Below are positions 34,630 to 41,489 of a DNA stretch of 64,000 bases, piece by piece. How positions within the stretch are numbered: position 1 is the first letter of the stretch; each line of letters opens with the position of its first letter. The notes under the pieces were generated by a model. That model had not been told where the DNA came from. It saw only the letters and a list, made by a program, of their open reading frames with translations, and did not search any database. Made by a program: the position numbers and the translations under genes. This stretch comes from Phycisphaeraceae bacterium. GTDB lineage: Bacteria; Planctomycetota; Phycisphaerae; Phycisphaerales; UBA1924. Location: positions 682,001 through 746,000 of the forward strand of contig CP054186.1 in NCBI GenBank assembly GCA_015200025.1, given 5' to 3'.

Positions 34630-35487
34630 GCCGTAGCGCACCCCCAGCGCCTCGAGCGTCCACTCTTGCTCCGCCGCCTTCGCCGGCGTCGGGGCCTCGA
34701 TCCGGTCGATCTTCGGCGGGACCAGCCCGGGTTCCTTCCGCCGACGGTCCGCGGCCTCGAGCGTGAACCGCTCGGACTGCCCGTGCCCGAACCACGTGTA
34801 CCGGAGCAGCCCGAACGCCTCGCCGTCCTTGGTGACACGGTACGAACGCGCCACCGGCACCGAGCCCAGCGACCCGGGCTCGTACTCCAGGTCCACGATC
34901 GCCTCACGCTCCGACGCCCGGAACCGACGCACCAGCCCGTCTTTCCCGACCCACAGCGTGATCGGCGACGACTCGTAGATCGCCCCCGCCGGGAGCGGGT
35001 CGATCACGTGTCGCCGGCTGCCCAGCGGCAGCACCACGCTCGCGACCAGCCCGCCGTCCTCCCACGGCTCGACCGTCACCTCGACCTGCGGCATCTCGCA
35101 GATTTTCCGCGCGAAGACCTGCGGCGAGACGCGCTGCTCGAACTCCTTGTGCTCGTCGTTCCGCCACGCCGCGTACTCAACCTTGGCCGACGGCCCGTCC
35201 GTGCGGAAATGCCGCCCCGACGGGTCGTACCCCTGCAGCGACGGGTTCATCGAATACCACGCCCCGGTCTCCGCGTCGTACCCGAACACCCGGAGGTTCA
35301 GCCCGTTGGGCGTGTTGTAGACCACCTCGGCCGCGCCGTGCATCGGACGCCGCGCGATCAGGTCGCACAAGTCCCGCTTGGTGAGCGCGGGCGGATCAGA
35401 GGCGTGCGCGGGCGACACCAGAGCTCCCGCCGCTCCCAGCAGAACCCCCATGCGCTCAAACCCCGTCCGCACGATCTCGCGTCTCAC
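34528..35487 (-). CDS. Exported protein with C-terminal membrane anchor, cassette copy A
   Basis: The GTG at 35487 follows AAGGAG and gives 319 residues with a signal-like N-terminus ending PAHA. The body is soluble, with LTKRDLCDL near the start and KICEMPQVEV in the middle. The last 23 residues are a membrane helix followed by RQRR. Its paralog at 36922-37854 shares the same layout, KICEMPQVEV and an identical 33-residue C-terminus. No known family was recognised. It is third in cassette A, 29 bases after the cysteine-rich gene. Confidence 0.75.
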   Translation of the reverse strand: MRREIVRTGFERMGVLLGAAGALVSPAHASDPPALTKRDLCDLIARRPMHGAAEVVYNTPNGLNLRVFGYDAETGAWYSMNPSLQGYDPSGRHFRTDGPSAKVEYAAWRNDEHKEFEQRVSPQVFARKICEMPQVEVTVEPWEDGGLVASVVLPLGSRRHVIDPLPAGAIYESSPITLWVGKDGLVRRFRASEREAIVDLEYEPGSLGSVPVARSYRVTKDGEAFGLLRYTWFGHGQSERFTLEAADRRRKEPGLVPPKIDRIEAPTPAKAAEQEWTLEALGVRYGGPWYAFDRLRWPMLIAGVVLVTLGVVAYVRQRR

Positions 35488-35516
35488 GCCGCACGCTCCT
35501 TGGTCATGTCTCCCGC

Positions 35517-35951
35517 TCAGATCGGCTGCTGCGGCGCCGGAGCCCACCCGAAGCACCCGTGGATTTCCCCTTTCGGCGCCGCGACGTTCACCGGCTCGGT
35601 CACGATCACGGCCCCGTCGATCCTCGCGTAGCAGCAGTACAGCCCCTGCTGGCAGTTCGGCAGCTTGAAGTACCCGGCCGGCGGCGCCTCGCTGCAGAGC
35701 AACTTCACGTGGTCCGTGTACACGTAGCACCGGCGGTCACGAGTATGCAAATAGTTGTCTTCACCTTTGTACGCGGTCCCGCTCTGCCACGAGTCCTCGC
35801 ACGATCGGACCTGGGCCGCCTGAACCCCGCATTCCGAGAACGGCGTGCACCACGAGTAGTTCGGGTCGTAGCACGTCGGGGCCGCGTACGCGATGAGCGC
35901 GATCGCCGCGGCGATGATTATCCCGGGCAGAATGTCACTTCTTTGAAACAT
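35517..35951 (-). CDS. Exported ten-cysteine protein, cassette copy A
   Basis: The 144-residue protein has an N-terminal hydrophobic segment (about residues 9-24) acting as signal or anchor. Ten cysteines follow, at 27, 35, 41, 51, 75, 86, 100, 106, 107 and 133, enough for five disulfides. The end, GCFGWAPAPQQPI, is nearly shared by the paralog at 37894-38328, which is also 144 residues and has all ten cysteines. AAAGGAG precedes the ATG. I recognise no family; a disulfide-stabilised extracytoplasmic protein is inferred. Confidence 0.75.
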   Translation of the reverse strand: MFQRSDILPGIIIAAAIALIAYAAPTCYDPNYSWCTPFSECGVQAAQVRSCEDSWQSGTAYKGEDNYLHTRDRRCYVYTDHVKLLCSEAPPAGYFKLPNCQQGLYCCYARIDGAVIVTEPVNVAAPKGEIHGCFGWAPAPQQPI

Positions 35952-35993
35952 GACCGCTCCTTTGTGTCTTGATCCGACGCGGACTGTCGTCGC

Positions 35994-36830
35994 TCAATAC
36001 CTGCGATCCCTTCCCTTATATCCATACCACGTCGTACGTACCGGCTTTCCGATGCCATTCTCGACGTTCATCATGCCATCTTTGACACAATCCGTCCACC
36101 GCAACGACTCGACATGCATATCGCAGAAAGCGATGGGCAAAGGACGCGGTTGACCGACGCAGCACCACGGCCCCTGCCATGCCCCCCACAGAATCCATCC
36201 GGTCTTTAGCATTCCTAGGTCTGATGGGAAGACAACCAGGTCGGAACGCACCGGGAATGCCGGGTAGTCCTCGTAGCGCATGACCGACGGCTCCCCGTAC
36301 GTTGGGATCGTCCGCCCAGGGAGCATGACCTCGGGGTTCATGCACAACGCCAGGTTCATGTGCAGATTGATCCACCCCACCGCGCCGGATCGGAGATAAT
36401 GCCTCGCCCCGTCCTCGTTCTCCACCGGGTTCGGATCGATCTCCCGATAGTTCGTGGCGACGCCGGCCGCAATCAGCACGTCGGGCCAATACCAGTACGA
36501 CGTTAATGCCGACAGGCTCGTGATCGGGTAGACTCCCTTGGACACCTGGCAGTATTGGTCCACCAAGATCGCGGCCTGCCGGGCGGTGTTCATCGCCCGC
36601 GTCAGCCTCGCCTGCGCGATCGAGCCCCCGATCGCCGGCAACGCCAGCGACGCCAGGATCATCACGATCCCCAGCACCACCACCATCTCGATCAGCGTGA
36701 ACCCACCCCTCACCCGCCGCCCCCACCAGCCCCACCGGCCTACGCCCCGCCCGCGAGCGTCCGCGCCGCTCCCGCGACCCCGATCCTGATATCCCCCCGG
36801 AACGCACCCATGGTGGCCGTCTCGCACCAT
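35994..36830 (-). CDS. Pseudopilin-like protein, cassette copy A
   Basis: The 278-residue protein has a prepilin-type cleavage motif and helix, GG/FTLIEMVVVLGIVMI, then a soluble domain. Near its end, FCDMHVESLRW replaces the FADGHV motif usual in planctomycete DUF1559-like pseudopilins. The ATG at 36830 has a strong GGAGGTG site and a promoter directly upstream, but it places 43 residues before the cleavage site. A GTG at 36713 would give the usual short leader MRGG/F. It probably joins a type II/IV-like pilus assembly or is an envelope protein. Confidence 0.8.
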   Translation of the reverse strand: MVRDGHHGCVPGGYQDRGRGSGADARGRGVGRWGWWGRRVRGGFTLIEMVVVLGIVMILASLALPAIGGSIAQARLTRAMNTARQAAILVDQYCQVSKGVYPITSLSALTSYWYWPDVLIAAGVATNYREIDPNPVENEDGARHYLRSGAVGWINLHMNLALCMNPEVMLPGRTIPTYGEPSVMRYEDYPAFPVRSDLVVFPSDLGMLKTGWILWGAWQGPWCCVGQPRPLPIAFCDMHVESLRWTDCVKDGMMNVENGIGKPVRTTWYGYKGRDRRY

Positions 36831-36889
36831 GAATCACCTCCGCTCGACGAATCTAACGTTTCCGCTCGGTCCTGTCAATGCCTTGTTCG
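36520..36889 (-). repeat. Cassette 5-prime repeat, copy A
   Basis: This stretch covers the promoter, leader and first third of the pseudopilin-like gene. It is almost identical to 38917-39301; the 15-base length difference comes from two in-frame insertions of 9 and 6 bases in copy B, plus scattered substitutions. Confidence 0.9.
36850..36878 (-). promoter_or_regulatory. Sigma-70-type promoter of cassette A
   Basis: On the minus strand a perfect -35 box TTGACA (36873-36878) and a -10 box TAGATT (36850-36855) are separated by 17 bases. An A-tract lies just upstream of the -35 box. The predicted transcript start, near 36843, leaves a very short leader that begins at the GGAGGTG ribosome site. 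Confidence 0.85.
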
Positions 36890-36921
36890 TTTTTTTTGGG
36901 AGTCAGGATAGGTTGGGATTG

Positions 36922-37023
36922 TCACCGCCGCTGGCGGACATACGCCACGACCCCCAGCGTCACGAGCACCACGCCCGCGATCAGCATCGGCCACCGCAGC
37001 CGATCGAACGCGTACCACGGGCC
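36922..37023 (-). repeat. Cassette 3-prime repeat, copy B
   Basis: This is the partner of 34528-34629. The 102 bases differ at one position. Confidence 0.92.
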
Positions 37024-37854
37024 CGGTTGACTCACGCCCGCGTCACGCAACGCCCGCTGGTTCGCCTCCGCCTGTTCCGGCGTGCTCTGCGTTCGACGAG
37101 CGATCAGCGGCGGGTGTTTGTTGTGACTCCGGCTTGCGGCGACCACCGCGTCGATCTCGAACAAATCCTGCCGCCCCTCGCCCAGCGGCGTGAAACGCAC
37201 CAACTCGAATCGGTGCCCCAATCCCATCCTGAACGACGTGACCACCGGCACCGTCGTCCATGAGCGGGGGTCATACTCCAATTCGACCGGTTCTTGCTTC
37301 TCGTGCTGCTGGAACCGCCGGACTTGCCCGTGACGGTCGATCCACACCGACGTGCGCGACGGCTCGTAGACCACCCCGGGGTGCAACGGGTTCACGACAA
37401 AGTAGCGAGACCCGACCGGGAGTGACATCCGCGCGACCATCCCACCGTCACCCCATGCCTCGACCTCGACCTCGACCTGCGGCATCTCGCAGATTTTCCG
37501 CACGAAGACCTGCGGCGCCACCAATTGCTCAAAGATCTTGTTCTCGTCCATGGGAAGGTCGTTCGGGAGGACCTGCCCGGTCGAACGGTCCCGCTCAAAG
37601 TACCGGCCCCGCGGATCATTCCCATGGAATACCGGCCAGAAACTGTACCACGCACCCGAGGCAGCGTCGTACCCGAATGTCCGGTCGTTCATGTCATCCA
37701 GAACATACCGAACCTCGATGGCCCCGGCCAGCGGCCACCGCGAAGCAAGGTCGCAAAATTCCTGCTTCGTCAGCCGGGGCGCTTCGTCGCCGGGTTGCCC
37801 CGGCGCGTTCGCCGCCCACGCCGAGGCTATGACCAGCACGAGCATCGCTCTCAT
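36922..37854 (-). CDS. Exported protein with C-terminal membrane anchor, cassette copy B
   Basis: The 310-residue protein has a short signal peptide (MRAMLVLVIASAWAANA), a soluble body with LTKQEFCDL and RKICEMPQVEV, and a C-terminal membrane helix ending RQRR. It is the paralog of 34528-35487: the two bodies have diverged but the C-terminal 33 residues are identical. The helix plus arginine end looks like the tripartite tails used as membrane anchors or sorting signals, although no known sorting motif precedes it. It is third in cassette B, 39 bases after the cysteine-rich gene. Confidence 0.75.
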   Translation of the reverse strand: MRAMLVLVIASAWAANAPGQPGDEAPRLTKQEFCDLASRWPLAGAIEVRYVLDDMNDRTFGYDAASGAWYSFWPVFHGNDPRGRYFERDRSTGQVLPNDLPMDENKIFEQLVAPQVFVRKICEMPQVEVEVEAWGDGGMVARMSLPVGSRYFVVNPLHPGVVYEPSRTSVWIDRHGQVRRFQQHEKQEPVELEYDPRSWTTVPVVTSFRMGLGHRFELVRFTPLGEGRQDLFEIDAVVAASRSHNKHPPLIARRTQSTPEQAEANQRALRDAGVSQPGPWYAFDRLRWPMLIAGVVLVTLGVVAYVRQRR

Positions 37855-37893
37855 CGTTCACCTGAAAGGAGTCAAGGATTCTTGGGGTGGTCT

Positions 37894-38328
37894 TCAGATC
37901 GGCTGGTCGAGCGGCGGGGCCCACCCGAAACACCCCACGATCGGGAACGCCGGGGAAACCACGTTGATCGTGCCGGCCACTCTAACCAACGACGCGGGAT
38001 CCACGAAGCAGCAGTTGCCGAACCCTTGCCCGCAGTTCGGCAGCATGTAATACCCGGGCGGGGGCGGTAGGGCGCAAGAGGCAGAAACATGCACTGTGTA
38101 CTCGTAGCAGATCTGCGTGCGTACCTCGGAGGGAGCGTTGATATCCTCACTTTTGTAGGAATTGCCGTGGGTCCAGGATTGCTCGCACGAACGGATCGTG
38201 GCGCTTTGCTGGCCGCACCCAAACTCCGGATCGCAGGTGCTGTAGTGAGCATCCCAGCATTGGGGGGCCGCGTACGCCAGAACCGCCGCCGCCGCCAAGC
38301 CGACCGCCGCTCGACCCATCGTGCTCAT
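37894..38328 (-). CDS. Exported ten-cysteine protein, cassette copy B
   Basis: The 144-residue protein starts at an ATG six bases after AAGGAG and has a signal-like segment (about residues 7-22). Its ten cysteines, at 24, 32, 38, 48, 74, 85, 99, 106, 107 and 133, match those of the paralog at 35517-35951 one for one. Shared blocks include RSCE(Q/D)SW, the PPGYY..LPNC region and GCFGWAP..QPI. No family was recognised. The conserved cysteine pattern despite overall divergence points to selection for a disulfide fold. Confidence 0.75.
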   Translation of the reverse strand: MSTMGRAAVGLAAAAVLAYAAPQCWDAHYSTCDPEFGCGQQSATIRSCEQSWTHGNSYKSEDINAPSEVRTQICYEYTVHVSASCALPPPPGYYMLPNCGQGFGNCCFVDPASLVRVAGTINVVSPAFPIVGCFGWAPPLDQPI

Positions 38329-38393
38329 GCCATGCTCCTTGTGGTCTCCAGTGACCCGGATCACCGTGCCGCACTCGGAACAGAGCCCGAGGC

Positions 38394-39242
38394 TCAATTC
38401 CGACGATCTCGACCCTTGTGCCCGTACCACGTCGCGCTCACCGGGCCCCCGATGCCGTTCTCGATGTATTGCTCCCCACCCTTGACGCAGTCCATCCACT
38501 TCAACGCCTCGACGTGCGTATCACAGAACGCCACCGGGGCGGGACGCGGGGTGTCGACATCACCCCACGCCCGGTACTGACTCTCCCAAAGGATCCACCC
38601 AGTCCTGAGCACGCCGAGATCCGACGGGAAATGGACCATATCTTGACGTACCGGGTACGCCGGATAGTCCGCGTAATGCATCTGGGGCGGCACGCCGTAC
38701 ACCGGGATGGTCCGCCCTGGGATCATGATCTCGGGGTTCATGCACAATGCTTTGTTCAAGTGATAGTTGATCCACCCCACCGCCGATGAGCGGAACTTCA
38801 TCACTCCCTCGGGATCTTCCACCGGGTTCGGATCGATCTCTCGGTAGTTCGCCGCGACGCCGGAGGCGATCAAAGCATCGGGCCAATACCACGTCGAGGT
38901 CAGCGCGCTGAAACTGGTGATCGGGTACACCCCCTTGGACACTTGGCAGTATTGGTCCACCAGGATGGCGGCCTGCCGGGCGGTGTTCATTGCCCGCGTC
39001 AGCCTCGCCTGCGCGATCGAGCCCCCGATCGCCGGCAACGTCAGCGACACCAGGATCATCACGATCCCCAGCACCACCACCACCTCGATCAGCGTAAAAC
39101 CACGCCCACCCCTCACCCGCCGCCCCCACCAGCCCCGCCGGCCCCGCCGACCTACGCCCCGCCCGCGAGCGTCCGCGCCGCTCCCGCGACCCCGATCCTG
39201 ATATCCCCCCGGAACGCACCCATGGTGGCCATCTTGCACCAT
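38394..39242 (-). CDS. Pseudopilin-like protein, cassette copy B
   Basis: The 282-residue protein is the paralog of 35994-36830 with the same cleavage motif (GRG/FTLIEVVVVLGIVMI) and the same FCD(T)HVEALKW end. Shared features include DQYCQVSKGVYPITS and a GRTIP...YADYPAYPVR-type block. The ATG at 39242 follows GGAGGTG, giving a 48-residue leader; a later GTG would shorten it. Four cysteines are common to both copies. It is first in cassette B and has its own copy of the promoter. Confidence 0.8.
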   Translation of the reverse strand: MVQDGHHGCVPGGYQDRGRGSGADARGRGVGRRGRRGWWGRRVRGGRGFTLIEVVVVLGIVMILVSLTLPAIGGSIAQARLTRAMNTARQAAILVDQYCQVSKGVYPITSFSALTSTWYWPDALIASGVAANYREIDPNPVEDPEGVMKFRSSAVGWINYHLNKALCMNPEIMIPGRTIPVYGVPPQMHYADYPAYPVRQDMVHFPSDLGVLRTGWILWESQYRAWGDVDTPRPAPVAFCDTHVEALKWMDCVKGGEQYIENGIGGPVSATWYGHKGRDRRN

Positions 39243-39301
39243 GAATCACCTCCGCTCAACGAATCTAACGTTCCCGCTCGGTCCTGTCAATGCCTTGTTC
39301 G
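38917..39301 (-). repeat. Cassette 5-prime repeat, copy B
   Basis: This is the partner of 36520-36889, covering the promoter, ribosome site and first third of the copy B pseudopilin-like gene. Confidence 0.9.
39262..39290 (-). promoter_or_regulatory. Sigma-70-type promoter of cassette B
   Basis: A TTGACA -35 box (39285-39290) and TAGATT -10 box (39262-39267) are 17 bases apart on the minus strand, as in cassette A. A T-rich plus-strand stretch (A-tract on the transcribed side) stands just upstream. Confidence 0.85.
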
Positions 39302-39435
39302 GTTTTTATTTTGGGGGAGGGATCCATCGATTGCGTATCGAGTCTCGATCCTCCGCGACCGTCCCACGATCGCTCCAACGGCTGGCAGTTGTGGTTTGAT
39401 ACTCCGTCCCGGTGCGGCGTGTTCAACCCACGATC

Positions 39436-39474
39436 AAAAAGCAAAGCCGGGCCCGCGGAAGGCCGCCGGCCCGG
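39436..39474 (-). terminator. Rho-independent terminator of the coiled-coil protein gene
   Basis: On the minus strand a stem of 7 bp (39447-39453 with 39468-39474) continues after one mismatch into 4 bp closed by a 4-base loop. It is followed by a run reading CTTTGCTTTTT. It lies 24 bases beyond the gene stop and separates this gene from cassette B. Confidence 0.88.
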
Positions 39475-39497
39475 TGGAAGAGTTGCGACGTTCTCGA

Positions 39498-40484
39498 TCA
39501 GCGAGAGGCGACGGACTTGGTCTTCTCGTCCGTGGCCTCGGGGACGATCATGTCGCCCGGCCCGATCTCGATGACGCGGGGACGCAGCGTCTTGCCCTCG
39601 GCCGCACGGTCCTTGGAGCGCTTCGAGGCGTCGACCTCGATCCGGGCCTTGGATTCATAGGTCGTCTGGGCCTGGGCCTTGCCCAGCCCTTCGAGACGGG
39701 CCTCCTGGCGTGCGTGGATCTCCGAGATCCGCCCGCGGACGTGGTCGAGGCTCCCCGCCGAATACCGGCTGTGGTCGTCGATGGTCCGCTGACGCTTCTC
39801 CATCAGCTCGATCATCCGATCATTCCTCGCGATGGTGTCGATCTGGTGGTCCAGCTGCCACAGCTGCGCCTGGAACTCGGCCCGCTCGGCCTCGAGCCGC
39901 TCGGCCAGCTCCGCGAGCCTGGATTCCTGCTGCGTCAGCACCGCGAGGTCACGGTCGATCTCCGTGGAACGTTGCTCGTACGAGCCGATCACCTGCTCGA
40001 CCCGCCCGGCCTTGTTCAGGGCCTGATCCACCGAGAGCGACTCGCTGTTGAAGTTGATCCGCACGACCGCCGGCGTCGCGAAGCCCGCGTCGCCCAGGCT
40101 CACGGTCGTCACGCCGCCCTCGACCGCCCGCACCGACTCGGCCCGGGCGATCATCCCCCGTAGCGTGCCCAGGTCCGCCTGCGCCAGGTCCACCACCCGG
40201 GCGCACACGGCCTGCTCCCGCTTGAGCTGCGCGACCTGCTCGCGGACCTGCGCCAGGTCCGACCGCACCGCCGCGATCCGCGGCGCGTACTTGGACTCAA
40301 GGTCCCTCAACTGCGCCCGCAGCAGCACCGGGTCCTGGATGTTCGAATCGATCGCGTGGTTGATCCCATCACGCGTCTGGTTCATCAGCATCCGCATCCG
40401 GCCCGGCCCGGCCACCAGCACCGCCGCACCGCCCACCAGCCCCGCGATCACCACCCCCCTCACCAGCCACGTGCTCATCGCCAT
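39498..40484 (-). CDS. Membrane-anchored coiled-coil protein
   Basis: The 328-residue protein has one N-terminal membrane helix (LVRGVVIAGLVGGAAVLVAG) and then long charged helical stretches, about residues 55-110 and 165-270, rich in Glu, Arg, Gln and Leu in coiled-coil spacing. The C-terminal 40 residues are basic and probably disordered. AAGGAGG precedes the ATG. No family was recognised. It is divergent from the sigma factor gene and has its own terminator, so the two may share a control region. Confidence 0.7.
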   Translation of the reverse strand: MAMSTWLVRGVVIAGLVGGAAVLVAGPGRMRMLMNQTRDGINHAIDSNIQDPVLLRAQLRDLESKYAPRIAAVRSDLAQVREQVAQLKREQAVCARVVDLAQADLGTLRGMIARAESVRAVEGGVTTVSLGDAGFATPAVVRINFNSESLSVDQALNKAGRVEQVIGSYEQRSTEIDRDLAVLTQQESRLAELAERLEAERAEFQAQLWQLDHQIDTIARNDRMIELMEKRQRTIDDHSRYSAGSLDHVRGRISEIHARQEARLEGLGKAQAQTTYESKARIEVDASKRSKDRAAEGKTLRPRVIEIGPGDMIVPEATDEKTKSVASR

Positions 40485-40674
40485 GATCCGAACCTCCTTC
40501 GATGTCCGGGTCCCGCCCGGGCCCGACAGGCCCGAACGCCCCGGGGGTTGCGTCCGCGGAGGTCATTGGGATCCCGGTTGCCCCGATTTCACGCCCTTCC
40601 AACCAACCCCGCTGACCGCCCCCCCCCCGCCCAACCTCATATTCGGCCCCGGCACGCTACCCTTGACTTTCCCA

Positions 40675-41457
40675 ATGACCCGTTCCGTGCTCAACTCGAT
40701 GACCACCAACTTCGTCGCCCGGCTTCGCGCCAACGACCAGGCCACGTGGTTCGAGCTCTGGGAGACCTTCGGGCCCGTCGTCCGCAGCCAGCTCGCCAAG
40801 TGGGGCAAGGGCCGCATCGGGAGCGAGACCGTCCGCGACCTCTCGCAGGAGACCCTCGCCGCCCTCTCGGGCTCCATCGACCGCTACGACCCGGCCAAGG
40901 GCGCCCGCTTTAGCACCTGGCTCCTCGCCATCGCCAAGCACGTCCTGGGCGACGAGATGGACCGCCGATACGCCCAGAAACGCGGCGGGAACAAGAAGGC
41001 CGCCAACTTCGACGAGAGCTGGATGGTCGCCTCCGCGGCCATGGGGGCTGACGAGGCCTACGAGGCCGCCGTTTTCCGCGCGAAGGTCGAGGCCGCCATC
41101 CGAGCCATCGAGAAGGAGTCCGATTTCACCGAGTTCACGATCTACCGCCTGCGCGTCCTGGAAGGCCACAGCGGCAAGCAGGTCGCCGAGGACCTGGGGA
41201 TGAGCGAGCCCACCGTCAGCCGCCGCCTGGCCAAAGTCCGCGAATCCCTGCGGGCCAAGCTCCGCGAAGTGATCGCCACCTACAGCTTCACGCCCGAGGA
41301 GGCGGGGGAGGCGGCGCGAAACCGCCTCGACCTGGAACCCAACAAAGGGCCGACCGCGAGCGACGACGCCGCCTTCGACGAGGCCGTGTCCGAGATCTAC
41401 CACCGCCAGGTGGAGCTGCGGCGGCGGGATCAGGCCCAGCGGCTCGAAAGCCGGTAA
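40675..41457 (+). CDS. ECF-type RNA polymerase sigma factor
   Basis: The 260-residue protein shows sigma region 2 (TVRDLSQETLAALSGSIDRY...FSTWLLAIAKHVLGDEMDRR, about residues 50-105) and region 4 (FTIYRLRVLEGHSGKQVAED and SEPTVSRRLAKVRESLRAKL, about 155-205). A charged C-terminal extension of about 55 residues is unusual. The ATG at 40675 is the first that precedes the conserved part; an ATG at 40699 is an alternative. The next gene, 32 bases on, is a transmembrane Ser/Thr kinase, a pairing that suggests control of the sigma factor by phosphorylation. Confidence 0.85.
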   Translation: MTRSVLNSMTTNFVARLRANDQATWFELWETFGPVVRSQLAKWGKGRIGSETVRDLSQETLAALSGSIDRYDPAKGARFSTWLLAIAKHVLGDEMDRRYAQKRGGNKKAANFDESWMVASAAMGADEAYEAAVFRAKVEAAIRAIEKESDFTEFTIYRLRVLEGHSGKQVAEDLGMSEPTVSRRLAKVRESLRAKLREVIATYSFTPEEAGEAARNRLDLEPNKGPTASDDAAFDEAVSEIYHRQVELRRRDQAQRLESR

Positions 41458-41489
41458 GCCCCCCGCGGGCGCCTTCCCCGGGAGCGACG

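Noticed and set aside
34017..39301. Insertion sequence as the cause of the repeats
   Set aside because: No transposase, no terminal inverted repeats; the repeats are direct and lie within coding genes.
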